The position numbers were made by a program, and so were the translations under genes. A stretch of 64,000 bases of DNA from an uncultured Chlorobiaceae bacterium. GTDB lineage: Bacteria; Bacteroidota; Chlorobiia; Chlorobiales; Chlorobiaceae. The notes under the pieces are model-generated. The model searched no databases. It worked only from the letters and a program-made list of their open reading frames with translations, and was not told the DNA's origin. This document shows positions 27,343 through 35,658 of the stretch, in pieces (position 1 is the first letter of the stretch; every line of letters begins with the position of its first letter). The DNA is taken from positions 1 to 64,000 of the forward strand of contig CAIRXW010000047.1 of assembly GCA_903882665.1 (NCBI GenBank). Direction: 5' to 3'.

Positions 27343-27633
27343 TACACTCTTTGAAGAATCAGGCAACTGAGGATATTTTTAACGGAAATCCGACAAAAAA
27401 AAACGGCGAGAATCTGTCCTTCAGTATTATGGAAACAGGCGTACAGAAAACTTGATCAGCTTGATTCTGTTCTTACCCTTGACGAGTTGCTCATCCCCCC
27501 GGGAAACCGTTTGGAATCCTTGTCCGGTGATCGTAAAGGACAATTCAGTATTCGGTTAAATGACCAATACAGAATCTGCTTTCAATGGTCTTCCATTGGG
27601 CCGGAGGATGTTGAAATCGCTGATTACCATTAA
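27339..27633 (+). pseudogene. higB: HigB-type toxin gene with a frameshift at a nine-A run
   Basis: From the ATG at 27339 the product starts like HigB (IHSLKNQATEDIFNGNPTKK). At a run of nine A residues (27395-27403) the frame is lost and stops at 27454. Removing one A gives a complete toxin through WKQAYRKLDQLDSV, LESLSGDRKGQFSIRLNDQY and final ADYH, ending at 27633, the normal length and motifs of the HigB/RelE fold. It is a pseudogene, a homopolymer sequencing error, or a slippage-dependent gene. The antitoxin higA follows intact. Confidence 0.78.
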
Positions 27634-27652
27634 AAGCCAACAAGAAGTGACT

Positions 27653-27973
27653 ATGATACGCATACCAACGCATCGGGCACCGACTCATCCTGGAGAAATG
27701 CTGCTGGAGGAATTTTTGAACCCTATGGAAATCACTCAGCGTCAGTTAGCCGACGCTATCCATGTTCCTTATCAGCGGGTCAATGAAATCATTAATGGCC
27801 GGCGGGGTGTGACACCGGCAACAGCACTACGGTTAGCCAAATTTTTTGGCATGTCGGCTGACTACTGGATGAATCTCCAACAGCGATGGGATCTCTATCA
27901 TGCAAAAAAATCAGAGGATAAGCTGTTAAACACGATTAAGCCTGTAACACCGGCGATTACTGCCGTACATTAA
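27653..27973 (+). CDS. higA: HigA-type antitoxin (XRE helix-turn-helix)
   Basis: The 106-residue protein starts MIRIPTHRAPTHPGEMLLEEFL and has the HigA DNA-binding region ITQRQLADAIHVPYQRVNEI (residues 24-43) followed by FGMSADYWMNLQQRWDL. The frame is open upstream to 27560, but that part overlaps higB and the ATG at 27653 gives the normal start. It lies 19 bp after the end of the higB frame. A 26-bp fragment of this gene is duplicated at 30546-30571. Confidence 0.9.
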   Translation: MIRIPTHRAPTHPGEMLLEEFLNPMEITQRQLADAIHVPYQRVNEIINGRRGVTPATALRLAKFFGMSADYWMNLQQRWDLYHAKKSEDKLLNTIKPVTPAITAVH

Positions 27974-27985
27974 GAATCAGCGCTC

Positions 27986-28369
27986 ATGAACTATCAACAG
28001 TTACTTGCCCTCTTCAAAGAGACCCACCAGGAGTTGCAGCAAAGAGCCGCCCGCTCGGTCGATACCTCTCTTGTGATCCGGAACTGGCTTTTCGGGTGGT
28101 ACATTTTCGAGTTTGAGCAGGGCGGCTCAGACAGAGCGGAGTATGGCACCAATTTGTTAAAAAAAATCGCAGCTCAGTTGAAGCTCAAGGGCTGTTCAGA
28201 ACGAAGCCTTGCGCTCTGCTGTAAGTTCTATATCACCTCTTCCGGAATTTTGCAGACAGCGTCTGCAAAATCTTCAGATGCTCGAACTGCTCTGCCTGAA
28301 ATTCAACAGGCAGTGCCTGTTATATCTTTTGATGCCACTCTCAATGCCCCAATAAAAAAGGTTCTTTAA
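27986..28369 (+). pseudogene. DUF1016 N-terminal domain fragment
   Basis: The 127 codons encode MNYQQLLALFKETHQELQQ and the DUF1016 N-terminal domain (RNWLFGWYIFEFEQGG...LKGCSERSLALCCKFY). The protein then ends after IKKVL, inside repeat B. Family members run to about 330-380 residues with a C-terminal nuclease-like part, missing here. It begins 12 bp after higA. It may still be translated as a truncated protein, but it is treated as broken. Confidence 0.75.
28011..28261 (+). repeat. Direct repeat A, copy 2
   Basis: Counterpart of 24817-25067, same orientation, within the DUF1016 N-terminal fragment. This copy keeps the 5' start that copy 1 lost. Confidence 0.9.
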
Positions 28370-28485
28370 CGCTGCTGTAGATGGTGAACGTTTTGAACTG
28401 TGACCTCATAGCTCTGAGGTTGTTTACGCTAACCCTGAGTGGTTCTTATTTTCCGTTTTTGGCCCATTCTTGTTTTCCGGTCACA
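28360..28485 (+). repeat. Direct repeat B, copy 2
   Basis: Counterpart of 25321-25446. It truncates the DUF1016 fragment on its left and ends 70 bp before the RloA-like ATPase start. The spaced TTCTTATTTTCCG / TTCTTGTTTTCCG motifs near its right end recall IS21-type multiple end repeats. Confidence 0.75.
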
Positions 28486-28555
28486 TTTGATACTGATATT
28501 ATTTGCATTTTTGCTTTTTTTGTGCAAATTTCAAATAAATATTAACATACACCCC

Positions 28556-29809
28556 ATGCTTGTAGAGTTCCGCGTTTCAAATTTTCGCTCGATCAGGGAA
28601 GAGCAGCGCTTGAGCCTTGTTGCGAATAGTGACAAGAATCATTCGGAGACTCATGTTATTCGAAGCGATGCGAAGTCTGGTATTTCTCTGTTAAAATCGG
28701 CGGTCATCTATGGCGCTAATGCCAGTGGCAAGTCGAATCTTATCATGGCGATGTCATTTATGAAGAGGGTTGTCGCTGAGTCGGCCACCCATGTCAAGGA
28801 GGGGCAGAAATTTCTTTTTCAGCCATTCAAGCTTGATGGTCTTTCATCAACGAAGCCGAGTGAGTTTGAAATTACCTTCATCGAGGCTGGTATCCGTTAT
28901 CAATATGGCTTTTCATTGCTTCCTGAGAGGATTACTTCGGAGTGGTTGTTAGTGTACAAAACAGCGAAGCCGCAGGTCTGGTTTGATCGGCGGTACAATG
29001 CTGAGACTAATATTGATGAGTATACCTTCAGTCCGTTCTTGAGTGGAGAAAAAAAGCTTTGGCAGAAATCGACCCGTTCAAATTCCTTGTTTCTCTCCAA
29101 GGCTGTCGATCTGAACAGTAATGCTTTACGGCCTGTTTTTTTATGGATTGTGCAGCAGTTCATTATCATTGGCGCGGGAGAACAACCTATGGTAGAATTT
29201 TCAACCGCATTTGCTCAGTTGCCTGAGGGCAAGAAACAGTTGCTCGATTTTTTAAATGCCGCCGATTTAAGTATTTCAGAATTATCACTGGAAATTCGTC
29301 AACAGCGAGAGGTTTCGGTAAGAGTTGAGGGAGAGAAACCTCCTGTTCATCAAGTGATTGATTCAGAAGCTCTTATGCCCATTTTTTTACATACGGGAGC
29401 CGAAGGAGCTGCGAAATTTGAATTTCATGATGAGTCAACGGGAACACAGCGTCTCTTTGCTTTTGCGGGCCCTATACTTGATGTGTTACGTGAGGGAAGT
29501 GTTTTGATTGTTGATGAATTGGATGGGAGCCTGCACACAAAAATCGTTCGTTTCCTGTTGAGCATCATCAATTCATCTACCCATAACAGGAAAGGGGCGC
29601 AGCTTCTTTTTACAACTCATGATACCTCTGTCATGGATGCGAAACTCTTTCGGAGAGATCAGATTTGGTTTGTTGAAAAGGATCGCTCTCATGCAACGCA
29701 CCTTTATCCTCTGACCGATTTCAGCCCAAGGAAAAACGAAGCTCTTGAAAAAGGGTATCTTGTTGGACGATATGGAGCGATTCCTTTTATCAATGACACG
29801 ATATTTTAA
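28556..29809 (+). CDS. RloA/AbiLi-like AAA ATPase of an anti-phage pair
   Basis: The 417-residue ABC/SMC-type ATPase starts MLVEFRVSNFRSIREEQRLSL. It has Walker A YGANASGKSNL near residue 58, Walker B VLIVDELDGSLH near 316, and an H-loop TTHDTSVMD. The frame is open upstream to 28439, but only the ATG at 28556 gives the family N-terminus. RloA partners RloB, and the lactococcal AbiL abortive-infection system has the same two components (AbiLi ATPase, AbiLii RloB). It lies 8 bp before rloB. The defence role is inferred from family and context. Confidence 0.82.
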   Translation: MLVEFRVSNFRSIREEQRLSLVANSDKNHSETHVIRSDAKSGISLLKSAVIYGANASGKSNLIMAMSFMKRVVAESATHVKEGQKFLFQPFKLDGLSSTKPSEFEITFIEAGIRYQYGFSLLPERITSEWLLVYKTAKPQVWFDRRYNAETNIDEYTFSPFLSGEKKLWQKSTRSNSLFLSKAVDLNSNALRPVFLWIVQQFIIIGAGEQPMVEFSTAFAQLPEGKKQLLDFLNAADLSISELSLEIRQQREVSVRVEGEKPPVHQVIDSEALMPIFLHTGAEGAAKFEFHDESTGTQRLFAFAGPILDVLREGSVLIVDELDGSLHTKIVRFLLSIINSSTHNRKGAQLLFTTHDTSVMDAKLFRRDQIWFVEKDRSHATHLYPLTDFSPRKNEALEKGYLVGRYGAIPFINDTIF

Positions 29810-29817
29810 GGGAAGAT

Positions 29818-30486
29818 ATGGCTCGAGATAACCACCCGAAGATTCGGCAGGACAAGAAATTACAAAGGAAGAAGGCTTTGAAGAAAGGGGCTGATCGTCT
29901 CCTGATTGTTACAGAGGGGGAAAAAACAGAGCCTTATTATTTTGGCGAGATCAGGTCGCACTATCGCCTGAGTACTGCCAGAGTAGAAATAATGCAGAGT
30001 AAATACGGGACGACACCTCAACAGGTCGTTGATTTTGCTGTCGATAAATGTAACGAGACGAAAGAGTATGAAACCGTTTATTGCGTTTTTGACAGAGATG
30101 ATCATCCGAATTTTTTGAATGCTCTCTATAGCGTCAATGCGCAACACAAGAAACATAAAAATGACAACAGAGAGCTGATCAATTTTTATGCAACTCCCTC
30201 TATCCCCTGTTTTGAATTGTGGCTTTTACTGCATTTTGTTCCCGTACGTGGCTACATGCACAGGCATGAGATTCAACGGGTATTGAGTGACTATGACAAG
30301 CTCCCCGACTATGCAAAAGGGGGGCGTGGATACTTTGATATGACCAGACACCGGCTGGAGGTTGCCTATAAGCATGCTGATCTATTAACAGCAAATGATC
30401 CGATGGGAAGCGAAAAAAATACTGAGAAACCCTATACTTCTGTAGGAAAGCTGGTACAACTCCTTACCTCTATGAATACGCGTTAG
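29818..30486 (+). CDS. RloB family protein (AbiLii-like, TOPRIM-like)
   Basis: The 222-residue protein has a basic N-terminus, the RloB signature LLIVTEGEKTEPYYF near residues 28-42, and VYCVFDRDDHPNF near 85. The Glu and Asp-x-Asp motifs fit a TOPRIM-like nuclease core. The C-terminal FELWLLLHF is also typical. With the upstream ATPase it forms a two-gene system like AbiL, related in architecture to OLD/PARIS ATPase-TOPRIM pairs. Both genes look intact. Confidence 0.85.
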   Translation: MARDNHPKIRQDKKLQRKKALKKGADRLLIVTEGEKTEPYYFGEIRSHYRLSTARVEIMQSKYGTTPQQVVDFAVDKCNETKEYETVYCVFDRDDHPNFLNALYSVNAQHKKHKNDNRELINFYATPSIPCFELWLLLHFVPVRGYMHRHEIQRVLSDYDKLPDYAKGGRGYFDMTRHRLEVAYKHADLLTANDPMGSEKNTEKPYTSVGKLVQLLTSMNTR

Positions 30487-30545
30487 CAAAAGTAATGGAT
30501 CACTCCTCAACCGGCTCTCCTTTATCTTTTTACCTTGCTTGAGCG

Positions 30546-30571
30546 ATCAGCGGGTCAATGAAATCATTAAT
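30546..30571 (+). repeat. 26-bp duplicated fragment of higA at a recombination junction
   Basis: ATCAGCGGGTCAATGAAATC and the next 6 bases are identical to 27771-27796 inside higA. Immediately after, the sequence becomes a copy of the DUF1016-end/PglZ-like-start junction (about 30572-30626, matching 25267-25320). It marks an illegitimate joining event. Confidence 0.85.
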
Positions 30572-30593
30572 CCCGATCAGTAGGGTATGAACG

Positions 30594-31262
30594 ATGTTCG
30601 ATAAATGGGTCAATCAGGATATCGGGAAAGTCCTTGCCCGGCGCAACCGGGTTGTTGTGGGGGCTGAAGCATCTCTTCTGGATCTTTTGCGCAAGGTTCT
30701 GCCGAAGGAGCTGACGATTTTTGTGGTTCATGGCGCCCTTGAGGAGCTGGAGTGCAAGTACACGGTGGAGAAATTCCACAAAGATGATAAGGTGGTGATC
30801 ATAGCGACAGCACCAAAAAACGAGCTGACCTTTATTCGCGACTACGCCGAAACCTGTGGGTATGTGGATATCCGCAAGGTGGAGAGTTATGTGGTGGAGA
30901 GGGTTTTTCAGGAGCTTGGCCTGAACATTTCGCTCACACCGAAAGAGATCAGGGTTGCTGCACACAACAGCATCGGCAAAGGAAAGGAGTACTGGGAGGA
31001 GCTTTGCCGCAAGGGCGGAGAGCGGCTCTTTGATATCGGCAGTGATATCCTCCCCTTTCTCCATGATCCTGAGGGGTTCTGCGCTACCCGTGATACGGTG
31101 GTGGTCGCAGCCTTTTTTGAAAAAATCAACACCTGGCTTGGGCGCGGCAATATCAGCCAGCCCCCCGAAACCCTTGCGAAGGAGGTGGCGGAGCAGATTC
31201 TGGGGTCACTACTGACAAGCAAACCGAAGAAGAGGTACCTCGATGTGGCCTGTAAAGCCTGA
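30594..31262 (+). CDS. Truncated PglZ-like protein (BREX-associated N-terminal part)
   Basis: The 222-residue protein starts MFDKWVNQDIGKVLARRNRV and contains DILPFLHDPEGF, resembling the N-terminal part of PglZ proteins. The C-terminal alkaline-phosphatase-like domain is absent, and the frame stops after YLDVACKA. No other BREX gene (pglX, brxC, brxL) is present. The duplicated start at 25287 sits behind a DUF1016 end, consistent with derivation from a BREX or restriction locus. The PglZ identification is moderate. Confidence 0.45.
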   Translation: MFDKWVNQDIGKVLARRNRVVVGAEASLLDLLRKVLPKELTIFVVHGALEELECKYTVEKFHKDDKVVIIATAPKNELTFIRDYAETCGYVDIRKVESYVVERVFQELGLNISLTPKEIRVAAHNSIGKGKEYWEELCRKGGERLFDIGSDILPFLHDPEGFCATRDTVVVAAFFEKINTWLGRGNISQPPETLAKEVAEQILGSLLTSKPKKRYLDVACKA

Positions 31263-31368
31263 ACCAATTGCGGATGAATCGCTCAATTCGGGAAAATAGT
31301 AATTATTTTTGCAGTGACAATAACTTGTTACGCTCGTAGCCGAATTTTTGACATAAGGATAATGTAAA

Positions 31369-31557
31369 ATGAATATTGCGAAATCATATATAACTGACGA
31401 GTCAGGAAAGATAAAAAGTGTTATTCTTGATTATCAGATATATCAGAAAATTGAAGAACTTCTTCTTGATGACGGATTGCTGAAAGCTATGGAAGAAGTT
31501 CAGGATGAAGAAACTGTGGAATATGAGGAGGTAAGAGAACTGATTAAGCAATTATGA
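31369..31557 (+). CDS. Antitoxin of a RelE-type pair
   Basis: The 62-residue acidic protein starts MNIAKSYITDESGKIKSVIL and has an acidic C-terminal tail (EEVQDEETVEYEEVRELIKQL region), like small RelB/Phd-type antitoxins. AAGGATAATG gives a ribosome site. Its TGA stop overlaps the ATG of the toxin gene (ATGA at 31554). Confidence 0.7.
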   Translation: MNIAKSYITDESGKIKSVILDYQIYQKIEELLLDDGLLKAMEEVQDEETVEYEEVRELIKQL

Positions 31558-31829
31558 AAATTATCCTCAAAAAAACATTTTTAAAAGATATTCAGAAAGT
31601 CAGCGAACCGTAAAAGAGTCAGGTAAAACTTTTTCTTGAAGAACTTTATGCCAGCCCTTCGATTTCAGAAAGCTCTCATAACATTAAGAAGTTAAAAGGA
31701 GAAAAGAAAAAGGGTGACTTTTTCAGAATCCGCTTCGGAGAATACAGATTGGGATATGAAAAAAGAGAAGACGGAATAATCATATATCGTATTCTGCACA
31801 GAAAAGAAATTTATAGGTATTTTCCATAA
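31554..31829 (+). pseudogene. RelE-type toxin with an in-frame nonsense codon
   Basis: The 91-codon frame reads MKIILKKTFLKDIQKVSEP, then TAA at 31611-31613. It continues in the same frame with KSQVKLFLEELY, FFRIRFGEYRLGYEKRE and a final IYRYFP, a full RelE/ParE-like toxin. Only this one stop interrupts it. The upstream antitoxin remains intact, as expected when the toxin is inactivated first. Confidence 0.8.
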
Positions 31830-31874
31830 GGTAGTTATAAACTTAAAGCCTCTTCCGCATCCATATCGGAGCCG

Positions 31875-33101
31875 TCAACTATTTTGCCCGATAGCCGTCA
31901 GCCCCTCATTCCACTCACTGAGCATGGCCTCACCAACAGACTTAAAGTCCGCAAAATCGAGCGTATGCTGGCGCAAACCTGCAACGGTTTCAGCAACGGC
32001 ATCGGCAACCTCTTCGATAATGAGTTTTGCTTTTGCCGGCTGGAGATTACAGTGCATTTTTGCGAAGGCAATGAGTTTTTTTGCTGCGGGAAAGCGCTTG
32101 CTGCCGTCCAGAGTAAGCGCCAGAGTGTCCTTTTTGATATATGCTGTTGTTGAAACGATATCGAAAGCAGGGGCAAGGCGCACCGGTTTGTTTGATGCCG
32201 TGTAGAGTACACCGAAATTTTTGAGATGGGCATCGCCGTTCCTTACGATACAAGAGAGAGTGAGGGAACGGAAGTAAACCTCCAGGGCAGAGGCCTGAAG
32301 CTCAGGAGAGACAAACTGGCGAATCCGTTTGGCCAGCTTTTCATAGCTCCCGTCATACTTCTCTGCCGTGCCGATACCATTCAGGGAACAGAAATCTTCA
32401 AACCCAAGATACTCTCCCTCCTCTGTCCGGTCAAACCTCTTGACCACCAGGAGTTGGTTGTTTTCCGAAAGAGTAAACTCCGGCACTTCCAACCCGCTTC
32501 GGCGGGCTGCATTCATGCAGAAAAACTCGTTAGCAGCCAAATGGGGATATTCATTGCGGTTCCAACCCTTGACGATATGAGTAGCTCCTTTCACCGTAAC
32601 ACGGGACTGAGCAAAAGATTCCCCCTCTCCATGTACACCGTCCCTGATCAGTACCTTGGGTTGCACTCCAGAGACACCTGAAACCGTAGAAAAACGCTCC
32701 AGGAGATCGATCAACAACTCTTCCGACCCATCATAGGCTATCAGTTCCGAAACACTTTGCAAAGGAACCTGATCAATCACATCGGGATCGTTGGCGAAAC
32801 GCAACCTGCCAATCTGCGAACGCCCGACAACCTCCAGCAAGGAGAGTACATCAAAGCCCTTGACACGCTTTCGGAATGAGAGTTCGATCGACTCCCGCAG
32901 CCTGCCTTCAGGCAGATTCATTTGAAAGACGGGATGTAACCCGTTTTGGTACCGATAACTTTCCAGTGACCACGGCATCGTCAGAGAGACATCCTCACCG
33001 GGCTGAATTGCTGAACGATAAGCGAAGGTAGAAGCACCAGCTTCACGTGAGTGGCGATCGAGTGAGCCGACCACATGAGGAGTAACCCATACATCCAGCA
33101 T
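31875..33101 (-). CDS. hipA: HipA-family Ser/Thr kinase toxin
   Basis: The 408-residue HipA-like kinase has the autophosphorylation-loop motif SGVSGVQPK near residue 144, catalytic RNGDAHLKNFG near 290, and the metal-binding DIVST near 318. E. coli HipA phosphorylates glutamyl-tRNA synthetase, causing dormancy; the target here is unknown. The HTH antitoxin gene lies immediately upstream with one base between stop and start. The pair looks intact. Confidence 0.9.
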   Translation of the reverse strand: MLDVWVTPHVVGSLDRHSREAGASTFAYRSAIQPGEDVSLTMPWSLESYRYQNGLHPVFQMNLPEGRLRESIELSFRKRVKGFDVLSLLEVVGRSQIGRLRFANDPDVIDQVPLQSVSELIAYDGSEELLIDLLERFSTVSGVSGVQPKVLIRDGVHGEGESFAQSRVTVKGATHIVKGWNRNEYPHLAANEFFCMNAARRSGLEVPEFTLSENNQLLVVKRFDRTEEGEYLGFEDFCSLNGIGTAEKYDGSYEKLAKRIRQFVSPELQASALEVYFRSLTLSCIVRNGDAHLKNFGVLYTASNKPVRLAPAFDIVSTTAYIKKDTLALTLDGSKRFPAAKKLIAFAKMHCNLQPAKAKLIIEEVADAVAETVAGLRQHTLDFADFKSVGEAMLSEWNEGLTAIGQNS

Positions 33102-33102
33102 C

Positions 33103-33354
33103 CTAATTCTCCCGTTCGGTTATCAGCTCCTGCAAGGTTGGACGCTGTGAAGCATCTTTTACGGTGAGCTCAAGCCCAAGTGTTGCACAGATGGCCATAA
33201 CCTTTCTTATACCAATTTCCGGCAGTTTGCCATTTTCAAAACGGCTTAGCGTTACGCGGCTCATTCCATTTGCGCCAGCTACCTGCTGCTGTGACAATCC
33301 TAACGTTTTCCTTCGACGGTGAAGCAACTCGCCAATTTCCTGAATATCGTTCAT
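33103..33354 (-). CDS. hipB: HipB-like HTH antitoxin/repressor
   Basis: The 83-residue XRE-type protein has a helix-turn-helix LGLSQQQVAGANGMSRVTLSRF (residues 19-40). It would neutralise HipA and repress its own operon. The frame extends upstream to 33417, but that portion overlaps an inverted repeat that looks like the operator. The ATG at 33354 (MNDIQEIGELL) is therefore preferred. Confidence 0.82.
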   Translation of the reverse strand: MNDIQEIGELLHRRRKTLGLSQQQVAGANGMSRVTLSRFENGKLPEIGIRKVMAICATLGLELTVKDASQRPTLQELITEREN

Positions 33355-33363
33355 CACTGTATC

Positions 33364-33410
33364 GTATATACTACATTTATGCGCTTTTTCTTTTAAAATG
33401 TAGCGTATAC
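33364..33410 (-). promoter_or_regulatory. Probable hipBA operator (inverted repeat)
   Basis: GTATATACTACATTT (33364-33378) and AAATGTAGCGTATAC (33396-33410) are inverted copies matching at 13 of 15 positions, with a 17-bp spacer. They lie just upstream of the preferred hipB start. Paired operators upstream of hipB are typical of autoregulated hipBA operons. Confidence 0.6.
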
Positions 33411-33508
33411 TCTTCACTTCAGCAAATTGTTTCTACAATATGGAATGCCTTATAAGGGATAATTGAACATCTTAAAATTCAGATACTCTGTGTTACTTAT
33501 CGCCCCCT

Positions 33509-34552
33509 TCAGCAAATCCTTGGCAATTGTTCGCCGAGAGGCAGGTCAATGATGCGCTGGCTGCCGAAGGCGGTGCGCATCACCACCATGCCGGGATGAA
33601 GGTCGACCACTGATCCGATGATGACGGCATCGCGGCCATGTTCGAAGGAGCGCATAACCTCCAGAACTTTTGCGGCATCGGCGGCGGCAACGGCCACAAC
33701 AAGTTTCCCTTCGTTGGCCACATGGAGAGGGTCGATGCCAAGCAGCTCGCAAGCGCCGCGCACCTCTGCTTTTACGGGAATGGTGGTTTCATTGATGGCT
33801 ATTCCGACGCCGGAGGAGAGGGCAAGCTCGTTCAGGGTGGCGGCCACTCCTCCCCTTGTGGGGTCACGCATGGCATGAATTGCGGGCGCGACGTCAATCA
33901 TGGCGGCAATCATGCCACTGAGCGCGGCACAGTCGCTCGTGATGCGTGACTGAAAGGAGAGCCCTTCACGCGAGGTCATGATGGCCATGCCGTGATCGCC
34001 CACCGTGCCTGAAAGAATGATGCTGTCACCCGGGCGCAGATTGCGGCATGAGAGGTTGACCCCCTCCCTGATGACACCGATTCCCGAAGTATTGATAAAA
34101 AGCTTGTCGCACTGCCCTTTGCCAACCACCTTGGTGTCGCCGGTGACAATCATCACCCCCGCTTTCCGTGCGGCTTCGGCCATGCTGACCACAATGGTTT
34201 CAAGCTCAGCGAGCGAAAAGCCCTCTTCGATGATGAAGCCTGCGCTGAGATAGAGCGGCCTCGCCCCGCCAACCGTAAGGTCGTTCACCGTACCGTTGAC
34301 AGCAAGCTCACCGATGTTGCCGCCGGGGAAAAAAATCGGGCTGACCACATAGCTGTCGGTGGTGAAGGCCACCATACCGGGAGGGAGGTCAAGCTTTGCC
34401 TGATCGTCAAGCAGGTCAAGATAGGAGTTGTGGATATGCGGCATGAAGACCCGCTGCATGAGTGACTGGGAGAGGCGTCCTCCGGCACCATGGGCCATTT
34501 GGACGGTTTCGTGCTGCATGATTGGTGTCGGGCAGAGAGGGAGAACGGTCAT
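33509..34552 (-). CDS. hypE: Hydrogenase maturation protein HypE
   Basis: The 347-residue protein turns the carbamoyl group on its C-terminal cysteine into a thiocyanate, the source of the cyanide ligands of [NiFe]-hydrogenase. The required C-terminus PRIC is present. The N-terminal [12 protein letters not shown] and the ATP site [13 protein letters not shown] are conserved. Its start overlaps the end of hypD by 4 bp. It is the last gene of hypABFCDE. Confidence 0.96.
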   Translation of the reverse strand: MTVLPLCPTPIMQHETVQMAHGAGGRLSQSLMQRVFMPHIHNSYLDLLDDQAKLDLPPGMVAFTTDSYVVSPIFFPGGNIGELAVNGTVNDLTVGGARPLYLSAGFIIEEGFSLAELETIVVSMAEAARKAGVMIVTGDTKVVGKGQCDKLFINTSGIGVIREGVNLSCRNLRPGDSIILSGTVGDHGMAIMTSREGLSFQSRITSDCAALSGMIAAMIDVAPAIHAMRDPTRGGVAATLNELALSSGVGIAINETTIPVKAEVRGACELLGIDPLHVANEGKLVVAVAAADAAKVLEVMRSFEHGRDAVIIGSVVDLHPGMVVMRTAFGSQRIIDLPLGEQLPRIC

Positions 34553-35658
34553 AAGGCAAAATTTCGGTGATAGTTGTAATAGGCGGCACAGGCTCCTTCA
34601 GAGGAGACCATGGTGGCGCCGAGTGGGTGCTCCGGGGTGCACTCACGGGCAAAAGCCGGGCAGCCGTCGGGCTTCAGTACCCCTTGTAGCACACTGCCAC
34701 TCATGCAGAGCGGTGATTCGGAGGCGCAGATATGCGAAACATCAAACTTTTTTTCGGCGTCATAGTCGGCGAACGCCTCCCTCAGAGCAAGTCCGCTTCC
34801 GGGGATGAGGCCGATTCCACGCCACTGACGGTCGGTGACCTCAAAGACCTCGCTGATAATCTTCTGCGCCACACGGTTCCCTTCACGGCTCACCACCCTT
34901 CCGTAGCGGTTCACCACCTCTGCACGCCCCTCTTCGAGCAGCTCGACGGTTTTAAGAATTCCGGCAAGCAGGTCTACCGGCTCAAATCCGGTCGGCACTA
35001 TCGGCACACGAAACTCACGGGCTATCGGCTCATACTCCTCATAACCCATCACCGCGCAAACGTGGCCCGCCGCAAGAAAGCCCTGAACCCGGTTGGCGGG
35101 CGATGAGAGAATGGCACGCATGGCTGGCGGCACCATCACCTGACTGACCAGAACGCTGAAGTTCTGGATCCCCTCGCGAGCCGCCTGCCAGACCGCCATG
35201 GCATTGGCCGGCGCGGTAGTCTCAAAGCCGACGGCAAAAAAGACCACCTCTTTTGAGGGGTTGTCGCGGGCAATCTGGAGGGCATCGAGCGGGGAAAAGA
35301 GGATGCGGACATCTCCCCCTTCACTGCGCACCATGAAGAGATCCTTTGCACTGCCGGGCACACGCAGCATGTCGCCAAAGCTGGTGAAGATCACCTCTTT
35401 TCTTGCCGCAATAAGGAGCGCCCGCTCAATGGATTCAAGCGGCGTGACGCAGACCGGGCAACCGGGGCCATGCACCAGCTCTATGGTATCTGGCAGCAGT
35501 TGATCAATGCCGTTGCGCATAATCGAATGGGTCTGCCCTCCGCAGATCTCCATGATGGTCCAGTGACGGGTGGCTGTTCGGCGGATCTCCCCAAGCAGCT
35601 TCCGGGCAAGCTCGGGGTCGCGGTATTCGTCGATATATTTCATGCGGCTCTGATTCAC
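34549..35658 (-). CDS. hypD: Hydrogenase maturation protein HypD
   Basis: The 369-residue iron-sulfur scaffold assembles the Fe(CN)2CO unit with HypC and HypE. The conserved CGGQTH (near residue 39), [10 protein letters not shown] and the C-terminal cysteine-containing cluster region ([21 protein letters not shown]) are present. It overlaps both hypE and hypC by 4 bp, indicating tight translational coupling. Confidence 0.96.
   Translation of the reverse strand: MNQSRMKYIDEYRDPELARKLLGEIRRTATRHWTIMEICGGQTHSIMRNGIDQLLPDTIELVHGPGCPVCVTPLESIERALLIAARKEVIFTSFGDMLRVPGSAKDLFMVRSEGGDVRILFSPLDALQIARDNPSKEVVFFAVGFETTAPANAMAVWQAAREGIQNFSVLVSQVMVPPAMRAILSSPANRVQGFLAAGHVCAVMGYEEYEPIAREFRVPIVPTGFEPVDLLAGILKTVELLEEGRAEVVNRYGRVVSREGNRVAQKIISEVFEVTDRQWRGIGLIPGSGLALREAFADYDAEKKFDVSHICASESPLCMSGSVLQGVLKPDGCPAFARECTPEHPLGATMVSSEGACAAYYNYHRNFAL

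Noticed and set aside
28292-28313. Hairpin CTGCCTG/CAGGCAG inside the DUF1016 fragment
   Set aside because: It is a 7-bp stem within former coding sequence without a T-tract, most likely incidental.
30594-31262. Functional BREX system
   Set aside because: Only an N-terminal PglZ-like piece exists, and pglX, brxC and other components are absent from the window.
24811-33420. CRISPR array in the accessory island
   Set aside because: The repeats found are two-copy direct duplications of 126-250 bp, with no short regularly spaced repeats and no cas genes.
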